A stretch of DNA of 64,000 bases, taken from contig JAUIEU010000001.1 in the NCBI GenBank assembly GCA_030429585.1, positions 248,001-312,000 of the forward strand, written 5' to 3'. The notes beneath the pieces were generated by a model, which was not told where the DNA came from, made no database searches, and was given only the letters and a program-made list of their open reading frames with translations. This document shows, piece by piece, positions 1 through 7,919 of the stretch (position 1 is its first letter; each line of letters starts with the position of its first letter). Origin of the DNA: a bacterium (lineage in GTDB: Bacteria > Cyanobacteriota > Vampirovibrionia > Vampirovibrionales > Vampirovibrionaceae). The position numbers were made by a program, and so were the translations under genes.

Positions 1-361
1 GGGTTAGTTTAGTAATATCGCCCACGTTAAAGCTAAGTTGGGTGTTGGTCGCTTCATCGTAGGCTTTTTTGGTGTTTTCAATCGCGTGTTCTACCATTTC
101 TTCGCTAATATCAATGCCATCAATGCGGGTCGCGCCTTTTTCTGCCAGTACACGGGCGCAGTAGCCTTCGCCACAGCCTAAATCCATAATGGTAAAGCCG
201 CTCACATCACCGCACAGTTCAAATACCGGCGGGCGGCCCGTAAAATCGCTTAAGGATTGTGGTGTGGTGCGTACCCAGCGGTCGGCGGCTTTGTTGTAAA
301 TTTCTCGGGTTGTTGTATCAGATGTTGGTGTCGTGGTGGTGGTGGAGGTTGAAAAGGTCAT
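1..361 (-). CDS. class I SAM-dependent methyltransferase, 3' end outside window
   Basis: Reading the minus strand from an ATG at 361 gives an open frame that runs off the window edge, about 120 codons. After a Ser/Thr-rich N-terminus it shows REIYNKAADRW, then motif I DLGCGEGYCAR and the post-I acidic stretch DGIDISEEMV, the SAM-binding half of a class I methyltransferase. The substrate cannot be told because the C-terminal part is missing. There is no strong Shine-Dalgarno sequence before the ATG. It diverges from the oxygenase operon that starts at 553, with 191 bp of shared promoter region between them, so it could belong to the same pathway. That link is inference. Confidence 0.85.
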   Translation of the reverse strand, partial: MTFSTSTTTTTPTSDTTTREIYNKAADRWVRTTPQSLSDFTGRPPVFELCGDVSGFTIMDLGCGEGYCARVLAEKGATRIDGIDISEEMVEHAIENTKKAYDEATNTQLSFNVGDITKLT

Positions 362-428
362 GGAGGGGTTCCGTTGTGTTACAGAAACAGGGGGATGTTG
401 GCGGCTAGCTGAACGGCGATAGAGAACC

Positions 429-441
429 AACCGTTACGGTT
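429..441. promoter_or_regulatory. small palindrome in the divergent promoter region
   Basis: A perfect inverted repeat, AACCGT-T-ACGGTT, lies midway between the divergent methyltransferase gene (start 361) and the operon starting at 553. Its size and position suit a dimeric repressor or activator site that could control both directions. No particular regulator is identifiable. Confidence 0.3.
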
Positions 442-552
442 ACAGAGAAAAAGGGCAAACATTGTTTGGCACCGGTGTTTTCATTATTATCTAAACACAA
501 TCCGCACCTAAAATGTGCGTTTTAACCCTAACCCGTGTAAGGAAAATGGTTT

Positions 553-1359
553 ATGGCATCCTCTTTGGATTTTGTGGCAAACGGTACCCCTGACGAATTT
601 GTACAGGCATTGGTTAATGAAGTGTGGGAACACCCTGCCGTTACCCATACCTACTTAAAACGCTTGGCCAGCGGCGATTTGCCCAACGTGCCCATGGCAA
701 TTAAAGATTATGCCTACCAGTATAGTTTTTATAATGCCTGGTTTACTCGCTATTTGGATGGGGTTATTCAGCAGCTAAAAGACCCTAAGCATGTGGATAT
801 GCTGATGGAAAACCTGGAAGAAGAAGAAGGCATCCCTGGGGCAGAAAAGCTAGAAGACCGCCCCCATGTTGAGATTTTTGCTGACTTTAAACAGCGTGTG
901 GGCATTAATTCAGATTATATTGCCAACCAAACCCCTTCTACCACGGTGATGATTTGGCGGGATTTATTCTTGCACAAGTGTCAATCGCCCCGCCCTGGCG
1001 TTGGCTTGGGTGGCATTGGCCTGGCTACCGAATTTATTGTGCCCCTGGTATACCCACACTTTGTGCATGCCATCGAGCGCCACACCAACTTTGACGATAA
1101 AACCAGCCTGTTTTTCCGCCTGCATGTAGAGTGTGACGGCGACCATGCCGACCAAATTATTGCGGTAACGCGAGAAGTGGCTAAAACCATGGAATACCGA
1201 GAGGCGATTCGTTTTGGGGTGCGTTCGTCGCTAAACCTTCGCGAAGCCTTTTGGGATTCTCAGCTAGTGCGGGCCCTGCAAATGCCGCCTGCCGAAAAAA
1301 TCACCAAAGAATTGCTTAAGCCGATGGCGATGTCTGGCGCCATGGCGGGTTGCTTGTAG
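553..1359 (+). CDS. haem-oxygenase-like di-iron oxidase (CADD/PqqC-like, iron-containing redox enzyme family)
   Basis: The 268-residue helical protein has the ligand pattern of haem-oxygenase-like di-iron oxidases: an acidic cluster MENLEEEEG (85-93), HVEIF (His105), ATEF (Glu160) and HVECDGDH, where His191, Asp195 and His198 reproduce the HxxxDxxH of the CADD family. Family members perform oxidative chemistry on small molecules, such as p-aminobenzoate formation by CADD, alkene formation by UndA and N-oxygenation by SznF. Which reaction occurs here is unknown. The start is supported by AGGAAAA just upstream. It is the first gene of a six-gene co-directional run, and the neighbouring second iron oxygenase and methyltransferases argue for a biosynthetic role rather than folate synthesis. 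Confidence 0.8.
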   Translation: MASSLDFVANGTPDEFVQALVNEVWEHPAVTHTYLKRLASGDLPNVPMAIKDYAYQYSFYNAWFTRYLDGVIQQLKDPKHVDMLMENLEEEEGIPGAEKLEDRPHVEIFADFKQRVGINSDYIANQTPSTTVMIWRDLFLHKCQSPRPGVGLGGIGLATEFIVPLVYPHFVHAIERHTNFDDKTSLFFRLHVECDGDHADQIIAVTREVAKTMEYREAIRFGVRSSLNLREAFWDSQLVRALQMPPAEKITKELLKPMAMSGAMAGCL

Positions 1360-1396
1360 TGGTTGGGTGTAGTGCTTTAATTAGGATGTTGACGGT

Positions 1397-2227
1397 ATGA
1401 CCACGGCGATGAACCCACAGATTGAACAGCCCACGCAGCCCATGGCCATGAGCGATGTGAACGTGACGGACCTTGTGGAAAAAGCCACCATCCAGGCCGA
1501 ATCGATTGGTGAGGTAAGCCCTTCGGATTTGGCCCATTGCCTGGAGGAATATACCTTTTGCCGCATTACCGGCCTGGTTAAGCAAGCGGATATTCGTGCC
1601 GCCCGTAAGCGATTAGCCGACCAATTCACTGCGGAGAACGATCACCCCGTTATTGGCGAAGATGCCTCCATGGTATCGACGAATTTTCAAAAACTAGCCA
1701 TTGGCCACCGCCGGGCTAGTGGTAATTATTGGCCGCGCTTTGCACGGATTATTTATAACCCCATTATGGCACCGGATATTTACGGCCTGCGCGAGGCGTT
1801 TGTTCGCACTGCCCAAATCCGTAACCTGTGCATGGGCCAGCCGGTGGATTTTGCCGTAAGCGGTGTGGATGATGGCATGTGGACGTGTTCCCGTATTCAT
1901 CATTACCCAGCGGGTGGTGGGTTTATGTCCCTCCATCGCGATGTGGTGGCCCCCAGCGTGGTGAGTGAAAACGGTATTGCTGGCGGGTTTTACCAACCAT
2001 TGGTACTGCTAACCCAAAAAGGCGAAGACTTTGACACCGGCGGCGGTGTGGCCGAAATTGACGGCCATGTGGTGGAATACGAAGACTACGCCAACATGGG
2101 CGATATTGTGGTGTATAACGATATGACCCAGCATGGCGTAAATGATATCGACCCTCATAAACTGTATCAGCAAGATAGTTTGGCAGGCCGCATGGGTGGT
2201 TTGGTCACTCTTTTTAAAAAGAGATAA
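1397..2227 (+). CDS. 2-oxoglutarate/Fe(II)-dependent oxygenase-like protein
   Basis: The 276-residue protein carries the non-haem iron facial triad of the 2OG-Fe(II) superfamily: HxD in MSLHRDV (His180, Asp182), a distal His in NDMTQHGV (His246), and an Arg about 19 residues on (RMGGLV, Arg265) placed to bind the 2-oxoglutarate carboxylate. The segment HHYPAGGGF before HxD is the usual strand leading into the jelly roll. The family hydroxylates, desaturates or halogenates substrates; nothing here tells which. It sits 37 bp after the di-iron oxidase and 3 bp before a methyltransferase, so the three are probably one transcript. Two different iron oxygenases side by side suggest successive oxidations of one intermediate. 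Confidence 0.75.
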   Translation: MTTAMNPQIEQPTQPMAMSDVNVTDLVEKATIQAESIGEVSPSDLAHCLEEYTFCRITGLVKQADIRAARKRLADQFTAENDHPVIGEDASMVSTNFQKLAIGHRRASGNYWPRFARIIYNPIMAPDIYGLREAFVRTAQIRNLCMGQPVDFAVSGVDDGMWTCSRIHHYPAGGGFMSLHRDVVAPSVVSENGIAGGFYQPLVLLTQKGEDFDTGGGVAEIDGHVVEYEDYANMGDIVVYNDMTQHGVNDIDPHKLYQQDSLAGRMGGLVTLFKKR

Positions 2228-2230
2228 AAC

Positions 2231-3175
2231 ATGGCCCCTGCGATAACTACTGTTGATGAAGCGTCTCTGTCTGCCAAGCAATTGCAATGCCCGGTGTGTC
2301 AATCGGCCTACCCCACAGCGGGTGGTAAGCGCGTGCTGGATTTGCAGCAATCGCCTTCGGTTAAATTAGTAACCTGCTCCACGTGCCAGGCCATGAGTGC
2401 CGACCGTTTACCTAGCCCAGATTTTTTAACCGAGTTGTATAACCCGGTGCATTACGAAGGCACGCTAAGCAGTAACCCGGCCCTAACGGCGGCGTGTGCC
2501 AAACGTATTGTGGATAACTTTGATTTTTCGCCAAAATCCGGTAAAACCCACTGGCATATTGTGGATTATGGCGGCGGTAATGGCGAATTGGCTCGTGCGG
2601 TGGCCACGCTTATTCGGCAAAAAAACACGGCAGCAACCACCCAAACCACCGTGGTGGATGTGTTCGATCAGGTGACGGAAGGCGGCCAATCGGCCTTTTG
2701 TAGCGCAGACGATTTTTTAAAGGGTCAACTGGCCGGTTACGATGTGATGATTGCTAGCGCGGTGCTAGAACACATCCCTAATTTGCAGCCTATTTTGGCG
2801 CAGATGATGACGAGTGCCAGCCCCAATGCCTACCTGTACGGGCGCACCCCCTACGAAGCCCCGCTGGCCAAAGTGCTGCCGGGTTATAGCATTCGGTGGC
2901 CGCGCCATATCCACGATTTAGGCCCCGAATTTTGGGAAGGTCTGACCACCCAATTTGCCAATCAATGTCAGTTGTTAAAATCACAGCCGTCGCTGGTAGA
3001 AACCAGCTTGGCACAGCAGCCGTTGCGTACCTTGGCGGCCTATGTGTTAAAATTTCCGGCGGTGATTGAAGCCAAGATTCGTCAGACGCTGAAGATACCC
3101 ACGTGCATGTGGCGTTGGGTGGGCGGCTGGGAAGCTTACCTGTTGGTTAATCCGAAACCCTCGTCGGTTCAGTAA
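2231..3175 (+). CDS. zinc-ribbon SAM-dependent methyltransferase
   Basis: The N-terminus has two CxxC pairs (Cys20/23 and Cys49/52), a likely zinc ribbon. It is followed by a class I methyltransferase domain with motif I VDYGGGNGE (111-119) and ASAVLEHIPN, typical of the Methyltransf_23-type enzymes often found in polysaccharide and natural-product clusters. Length is 314 residues. It starts 3 bp after the 2OG oxygenase and ends 9 bp before the glycosyltransferase, so it is firmly inside the operon. The substrate is unknown; a sugar, lipid carrier or small metabolite are all possible. Confidence 0.8.
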   Translation: MAPAITTVDEASLSAKQLQCPVCQSAYPTAGGKRVLDLQQSPSVKLVTCSTCQAMSADRLPSPDFLTELYNPVHYEGTLSSNPALTAACAKRIVDNFDFSPKSGKTHWHIVDYGGGNGELARAVATLIRQKNTAATTQTTVVDVFDQVTEGGQSAFCSADDFLKGQLAGYDVMIASAVLEHIPNLQPILAQMMTSASPNAYLYGRTPYEAPLAKVLPGYSIRWPRHIHDLGPEFWEGLTTQFANQCQLLKSQPSLVETSLAQQPLRTLAAYVLKFPAVIEAKIRQTLKIPTCMWRWVGGWEAYLLVNPKPSSVQ

Positions 3176-3184
3176 GGGGGCATT

Positions 3185-4198
3185 GTGGCAGAACCAACCC
3201 CAACGCATTCGCCGGCATTATCCGTTGTTATCCCCTGCTATTGCAGCGGCGAAAGTTTACCGTCGTTAGTGGCGCAACTGGATAGCCATTTAGCCGACCT
3301 TTCTATCGAGGGTTACACCGGCTACGAAGTGGTTTTAGTGGATGACGCCTCGCCGGACAATGGGGCCACATGGCAAAAAATAGAAGCTATTGCCAATCAA
3401 TGGTCTGCCGTGCGTGGCATCCAGCTGGCCCAAAATGTGGGGCAGCAAGCGGCAGTACTGTGTGGTTTGCATGCGGCCACCGGCTATATGCACGCCACCA
3501 TGGATGACGATGGGCAGCACGACCCTGCGTATCTACTCACCATGCTGGAAAAACTAAAAAAAGAAAACCTGGATATCGTCATCGCGTCGCTTAAAAGTAA
3601 AAATCACGGTTTCATTCGTAGCGTGGGGTCGCTGGCTGTTCGTCATTTAGCTAAGGCCATGATGGGATTAAACACGGCGATTCGTTACTCTAGTTTTCGT
3701 GTGTTTAAAGGCTGGGTGGGCAAGCAGGCGCTAGCAATTAAGGTGAGAAAACCGGTGGTGGGGTACTTGCTGTTAAAAAATACCCATAACGTGGCGAATT
3801 ATAAAACCCCACACCAACCGCGGAAAGAAGGCACCTCTAACTATACCTTTTGGACGCTGGCACAATATTTTATGGTGATGGTATTAGAGTACTCGCCGCT
3901 GGAGCGTTGGCTGAAGCTATCCATCGTGTCCTTGGCCGTGGTGTCATTGCTGGGCACTGTTGCAGTGGCATTCGTTGCCCAGAAGGAATCGGTTTTATCC
4001 CCGTGGGCCATGCCTATGGTTGTTGTGGCGATAGGGTGTGTGGCGTTATCGCTGGCAATGTGGCTAACGTGGCGATTATCCCTACTGGCGACCCGTTTAA
4101 CCCATGCCCCTAAGCAATGGCACACCACAGCGGTGGCCAATAGTACGGCTGTGATGACTACCCAGCCGGCCACCCTGCCTGCGGAAACACCCGTATGA
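3185..4198 (+). CDS. GT2 glycosyltransferase, polyprenyl-phosphate sugar transferase type (DPMS/ArnC/GtrB-like)
   Basis: GTG start after AAGGGGG. The catalytic domain (about 1-230) has LSVVIPCY at the N-terminus, the nucleotide-binding VLVDDASPD, the DxD-equivalent MDDDGQHDP and, late in the domain, RKEGTSNYT, all as in dolichol/undecaprenyl-phosphate sugar transferases. Two transmembrane helices follow (about 238-262 and 274-300). Enzymes of this group load a sugar onto a polyprenyl phosphate at the cytoplasmic face. The stop codon overlaps the next start (ATGA at 4195-4198), which implies translational coupling to the flippase-like protein. That pairing, load then flip, is the clearest functional hint in the operon. 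Confidence 0.85.
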   Translation: MAEPTPTHSPALSVVIPCYCSGESLPSLVAQLDSHLADLSIEGYTGYEVVLVDDASPDNGATWQKIEAIANQWSAVRGIQLAQNVGQQAAVLCGLHAATGYMHATMDDDGQHDPAYLLTMLEKLKKENLDIVIASLKSKNHGFIRSVGSLAVRHLAKAMMGLNTAIRYSSFRVFKGWVGKQALAIKVRKPVVGYLLLKNTHNVANYKTPHQPRKEGTSNYTFWTLAQYFMVMVLEYSPLERWLKLSIVSLAVVSLLGTVAVAFVAQKESVLSPWAMPMVVVAIGCVALSLAMWLTWRLSLLATRLTHAPKQWHTTAVANSTAVMTTQPATLPAETPV

Positions 4199-5304
4199 CG
4201 ACGAGCCCGACACCCCCCACAAGTGCGGATACACCAAACCACAATTTGCTGACGGCTTTAAAACAACACCCGCTGAGCCGCTTTATTGCGCCGGTATTAA
4301 AGGGTGCGGTGTCTGTCATGCTGATTGTGTATGTAGGGTCACTAATTTCCTTGCTAGATGCTAGCCATGTGCTGGACACCATTGATTGGCCCATGCTGCT
4401 GGCCGCCTTTGTGTGCCAAACCGGTGTGGTGGCCAGTGGTATTGTGCGTTTGTGGTTATTAACCCGTCATGCGATGGCAACTTCCGGCAATGATGACCTT
4501 ATTGGTGATGCAACAGAAAATTACCCACCTTTAGGCATTGGCCGTGTGGGGCGCATTACGCTGGCCAGCTTAACCATTGGACTGGTAACGCCAGGCCTGG
4601 TAGGGGTAGAAGGGTATAAGCTGTACCAATTGTCTCGCCATATGGCATGGGCCCGTGCGGTAAGCTTGCTGTTTGTAGAACGCTTTACCGCCCTTGCCGT
4701 GATTATGGGCTCGTTTGTGGTGGGCTCGTTATGGTTGGGGCAAACCTTATCGTTGCAAGGCTCGCCGGTGATGTTAGGCGGTTTGGCGGCGGGTAGCGCG
4801 TTAATGTTGGTGTTGGTTATAGGTTATCGCGGCGAGTGGTTACCGGCATGGCTAACCGCCGTTATGGGTAAAGGCTTGGATGTGCTTTACAAAGGGCTGG
4901 CGTGTTTGCAGGCCTTTACCGTACAAGAATTATCCGTGCTGGCGGTGATGTCTATGGTGGTGGAAGTGTGTCGTATTGCCTCGTTAGGGTTGTTTATTAT
5001 GGCCTTGGGCGCCTGGCTGCCGTGGCCTGTATTAATGGTGGCCGCCGCATTATCTACCGTTATGTGCTTTTTACCTATCTCCCTTAACGGCATTGGGGTA
5101 CGAGAGGTATCGCTAACGGTGGTGTTTACGGCGTACGGGGTGGGCATGGCGCAGGCCGGGTTGGTTTCTGTGTTAAGCCGCCTTACCATGCTTGTGTGGG
5201 CGGTACCGGGGCTGGTATTCTTTTTCACTATGCGCAAGTCACTTATTGCTCAAACAGGCCCGCCGTCTTCAACGGCATCAACCGCTGCGCCGGTGTTACA
5301 GTAA
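4195..5304 (+). CDS. flippase-like integral membrane protein (LPG-synthase transmembrane region / UPF0104 family)
   Basis: The 369-residue protein consists mostly of hydrophobic helices, roughly eight, with the family landmarks LVTPGLVGVEGYK (early loop) and PISLNGIGVREVS, which corresponds to the P-x-GGxGVxE signature of the lysylphosphatidylglycerol-synthase transmembrane domain. Stand-alone members commonly accompany glycosyltransferases and are proposed to move lipid-linked substrates across the membrane. There is no catalytic aminoacyl-PG synthase domain. Its ATG overlaps the stop of the GT2 gene by 4 bp, so the two proteins are likely made in step and may act together. Confidence 0.8.
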   Translation: MTTSPTPPTSADTPNHNLLTALKQHPLSRFIAPVLKGAVSVMLIVYVGSLISLLDASHVLDTIDWPMLLAAFVCQTGVVASGIVRLWLLTRHAMATSGNDDLIGDATENYPPLGIGRVGRITLASLTIGLVTPGLVGVEGYKLYQLSRHMAWARAVSLLFVERFTALAVIMGSFVVGSLWLGQTLSLQGSPVMLGGLAAGSALMLVLVIGYRGEWLPAWLTAVMGKGLDVLYKGLACLQAFTVQELSVLAVMSMVVEVCRIASLGLFIMALGAWLPWPVLMVAAALSTVMCFLPISLNGIGVREVSLTVVFTAYGVGMAQAGLVSVLSRLTMLVWAVPGLVFFFTMRKSLIAQTGPPSSTASTAAPVLQ

Positions 5305-5330
5305 CCATAATTGTTTAGGATGATATTGCC

Positions 5331-5954
5331 ATGGTGGTACAACGCACTAAAGAAGCGATTTTAGAAATCCCGTTTATGTACAACCTGGTGCAAACGTTGG
5401 TATCGTGTGATGAAGGCCGCCAAAAAGTAAAAGGGTTTATTGCAGCAAACCCTAATGATACGGTTTTAGACATTGGCAGTGGTACCAGCAATGTGTTGGA
5501 TTACTTGCCGCCGGTAACCTATTACGGCTTTGACTGTAACCCGGATTACATTGATACCGCGCGCCAAAAACATGCGGATAAACCCAACGCTACTTTTAAA
5601 TGCGAAACCATTAACGAGGCCACCTTACCCCCAGAACTAACCGGCACGTGCGATGTGGTGTTGGCTTTTGGGGTGATACACCATATTAGTGACGCGGAAG
5701 TGGCCAAACTGTTTAGCATGGCGCAAGCGGCGCTAAAACCTGGTGGCCGGCTAGTGACCATTGACCCAGCCTTTACCGATAAACAGCACCCCATTGCTAA
5801 GTTATTGGTAGGCAGCGATAGGGGCGAATACGTGCGCCATGCGGATGAGTATAAGCGCCTGTATGATACGTACTTTGCAGGCAGCTTTGTGCAAACCATT
5901 GATAATTTAAGCCGCTACCCCTATACCCATTCTATTGTGGTAGCCACCAAATAA
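5331..5954 (+). CDS. SAM-dependent methyltransferase (Methyltransf_11/25 type), last gene of operon
   Basis: The 207-residue class I methyltransferase has motif I VLDIGSGTSN (about 45-54), the acidic post-I residue in YGFDCNPDYI and motif III-like AALKPGGRLVTIDP. Spacing from the preceding gene is 26 bp with TTTAGGATG as ribosome-binding site. It differs from the zinc-ribbon methyltransferase upstream, so the pathway has two methylation steps, or three if the divergent enzyme at 1-361 takes part. It is followed directly by a strong terminator, which closes the operon. Confidence 0.85.
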   Translation: MVVQRTKEAILEIPFMYNLVQTLVSCDEGRQKVKGFIAANPNDTVLDIGSGTSNVLDYLPPVTYYGFDCNPDYIDTARQKHADKPNATFKCETINEATLPPELTGTCDVVLAFGVIHHISDAEVAKLFSMAQAALKPGGRLVTIDPAFTDKQHPIAKLLVGSDRGEYVRHADEYKRLYDTYFAGSFVQTIDNLSRYPYTHSIVVATK

Positions 5955-5970
5955 ACTTTGTGAAAAGTTA

Positions 5971-6001
5971 AACACGCACTTACTTACAGTAAGTGCGTGT
6001 T
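5971..6001. terminator. bidirectional hairpin terminator
   Basis: A perfect 13-bp stem, AACACGCACTTAC, with loop TTACA lies between convergent genes ending at 5954 (+) and 6029 (-). It ends the oxygenase/glycosyltransferase operon and can also serve the minus-strand coiled-coil gene. Confidence 0.8.
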
Positions 6002-6028
6002 AGTGGTTAATATGAAGAAATGTCTGTT

Positions 6029-7630
6029 TTACTCACCAACGTTACCGTCTGGTGCGTTAGGAATCATCTCGTTTAGCCATTTAACATAATCTTTAAGCTT
6101 ACCTTTGTTAATCATGGTTTTTTTGTCAAAATTGTCTATCTTATTCTGAATTTTATCGCGTAGGTAAGTTATCGAGCCTTTGTTATACCCATCGATATGC
6201 TCTTTAAATTCTTTTTGGTTCATTCGTTTACTACCACCAAAGGTGCCTGAAGAGAATAAATCAGTGCTTGTACTAAGTGCATTTTGGGCATCGTTACGAG
6301 CTTTTAAAGCAGCCTTTTTAGCATTGTTGGCCTTATTAGCAGCAGCTAAGGCTTCGTCTGAAGCAGTTTCCGCGGCTTTAGCTTTGTTGTTTGCAACAGT
6401 TACATCTGTGGCGGCTAAGGCAGCTTGTTCTGCTTTTTGGGCTTTTTCAAATGCTTTTTCCGCGGCTTCTTTAGCATCTTTAGCTTTGTTAATTTCTACG
6501 GTAATACCAGTTCCTTTTGCGGCGCTTAAACTAGCAGTGGCTGAGTCTAAATAGTTTTTAGCACTTTCCTTGGCGGTAGTAGCACGTTGTTTTGCTGCTT
6601 GTAAGTTTTTGGCTTTCGTTGCAGCGGCCGCTTGGCTTTCAGCAGCCTTTGCAGCATTTAAGGCAGTATTCGCAGCAGTAGTAGCATCACTTTCAGCTGC
6701 TTCCGCGGCTTCAGCCTGTTTTTTAGCCTCGGTTACATCTGTGGCCGCTAAGGCAGCTTGTTCTGCTTGTTTGGCTTTTTCAAATGCTTGTTTAGCATCA
6801 GTTTCAGCTTGTGTTGCTTTATCAATTTCTGCTGTAATGCCAGTTGCTTTTGCGCGGTTTAAACTATTAGTGGCTGAATCTAAGCGGCTTTTGGTATTTT
6901 TCCTAGCGGTTGTGGCGCGGTCTTTCAGTGGCTGTAAGGATGCTTGAAAACGTGCGTCAATCGTTGCTTGGTTCTCAAAATAGTTGCTTAATTTTATTTT
7001 TTTACCTGCAACAAACTTTGCACAATCGTTGCTGGTTTCTTCGCTAACAGCTTTCCATAGGGCTTTGTTCCCTTCTTTGCATTGGTATTCTGTTTTTAGG
7101 GTGTAACCTTTGTCTTCCATGGCTTTAACAAAATCTTTGCTGGTAATATCGACAGGGTAGGTACCATTAGGGATGGTTAACTCGGTAGTATCATCCACGG
7201 TGGTTGGTAATAGTGTGGCCAAGCCTTTGCCAGCGCTGCCCCCACCATCTTGCTTAAGTTTATCTCGCCCGTTGGCAACGGCTTTTCGTTGGCCGTGGGT
7301 TACTTTGCAAGGGTCTTTGCAAGCAGCGTTGTATTCTTGTATAACTTTATCAAAAGCGGCACTGTTAATGTCTTCTCCACTTAGTTCTGAATCATTCCCG
7401 CTACCCCAAAATTTATCGGTTTTATTAAACCCTCTCATTTCGTTAAATAATTCGGTAAGGTTGCTGGTGCCAAAGGCTGTGTTTAATTTTGAAATTTCAG
7501 CCGTATTGAATTCACTATTAAGGTAAGTACTAAATTCACTACTGCTAATGTAAGAATTACTGCTTTGCTTGGTTTCTAGCAGCGTTTTAAGGTTAGTTAA
7601 TAGTGTAGCTGTATTGCAATTAATAGACAT
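6029..7630 (-). CDS. Ala-rich coiled-coil protein with EF-hand-like N-terminal module
   Basis: This 533-residue protein matches no family I can name. Residues 1-70 form a module also found in the divergent neighbour: MS..CN, then SSSEFSTYL and SEFNTAEISKLN. An acidic EF-hand-like stretch (GSGNDSELSGEDI) follows, then a globular Cys-containing part (about 100-230). Residues about 235-456 are Ala/Lys/Glu-rich heptad-like sequence made of two copies of a roughly 111-residue unit, each containing AEQAALAATDVT. At DNA level the copies are offset by about 333 bp (compare 6400 with 6733). A charged C-terminal tail completes it. There is no signal peptide or membrane helix. Base composition is clearly more AT-rich than the flanks, which suggests transfer or relaxed selection. 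Confidence 0.75.
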   Translation of the reverse strand: MSINCNTATLLTNLKTLLETKQSSNSYISSSEFSTYLNSEFNTAEISKLNTAFGTSNLTELFNEMRGFNKTDKFWGSGNDSELSGEDINSAAFDKVIQEYNAACKDPCKVTHGQRKAVANGRDKLKQDGGGSAGKGLATLLPTTVDDTTELTIPNGTYPVDITSKDFVKAMEDKGYTLKTEYQCKEGNKALWKAVSEETSNDCAKFVAGKKIKLSNYFENQATIDARFQASLQPLKDRATTARKNTKSRLDSATNSLNRAKATGITAEIDKATQAETDAKQAFEKAKQAEQAALAATDVTEAKKQAEAAEAAESDATTAANTALNAAKAAESQAAAATKAKNLQAAKQRATTAKESAKNYLDSATASLSAAKGTGITVEINKAKDAKEAAEKAFEKAQKAEQAALAATDVTVANNKAKAAETASDEALAAANKANNAKKAALKARNDAQNALSTSTDLFSSGTFGGSKRMNQKEFKEHIDGYNKGSITYLRDKIQNKIDNFDKKTMINKGKLKDYVKWLNEMIPNAPDGNVGE

Positions 7631-7919
7631 ATATATTTCCCCTGATTATGTGTGTGTGTAATTGATTTTTTATTAAAATAGATTCCACAGGTATTAAATA
7701 AAAAACAATAAAATAAATGATGGTTTGTAAACAAAATAAAACAATAAATAATTAGAGCCTTCCTACACCCTTAACTATTACGGGGGCTTTAACTGTATTT
7801 GTAAATTGTTTTTAATAAATTATTATAATTATTTTGCTATTTGTTTTATTACTTTATAAGCATAGGTAAAAGGCTTAACCAATATTTAACATAACACTAC
7901 ATTATTAGGGGGTATACAT
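7631..7919. promoter_or_regulatory. AT-rich divergent promoter region
   Basis: This 289-bp, strongly AT-rich stretch separates the two divergent genes of the island (starts 7630 on minus, 7920 on plus). It has no open frame of note. It must hold both promoters, and the GGGGG just before 7920 is the plus-strand ribosome-binding site. I cannot single out one convincing -10/-35 pair among the many AT-rich candidates. Confidence 0.5.
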
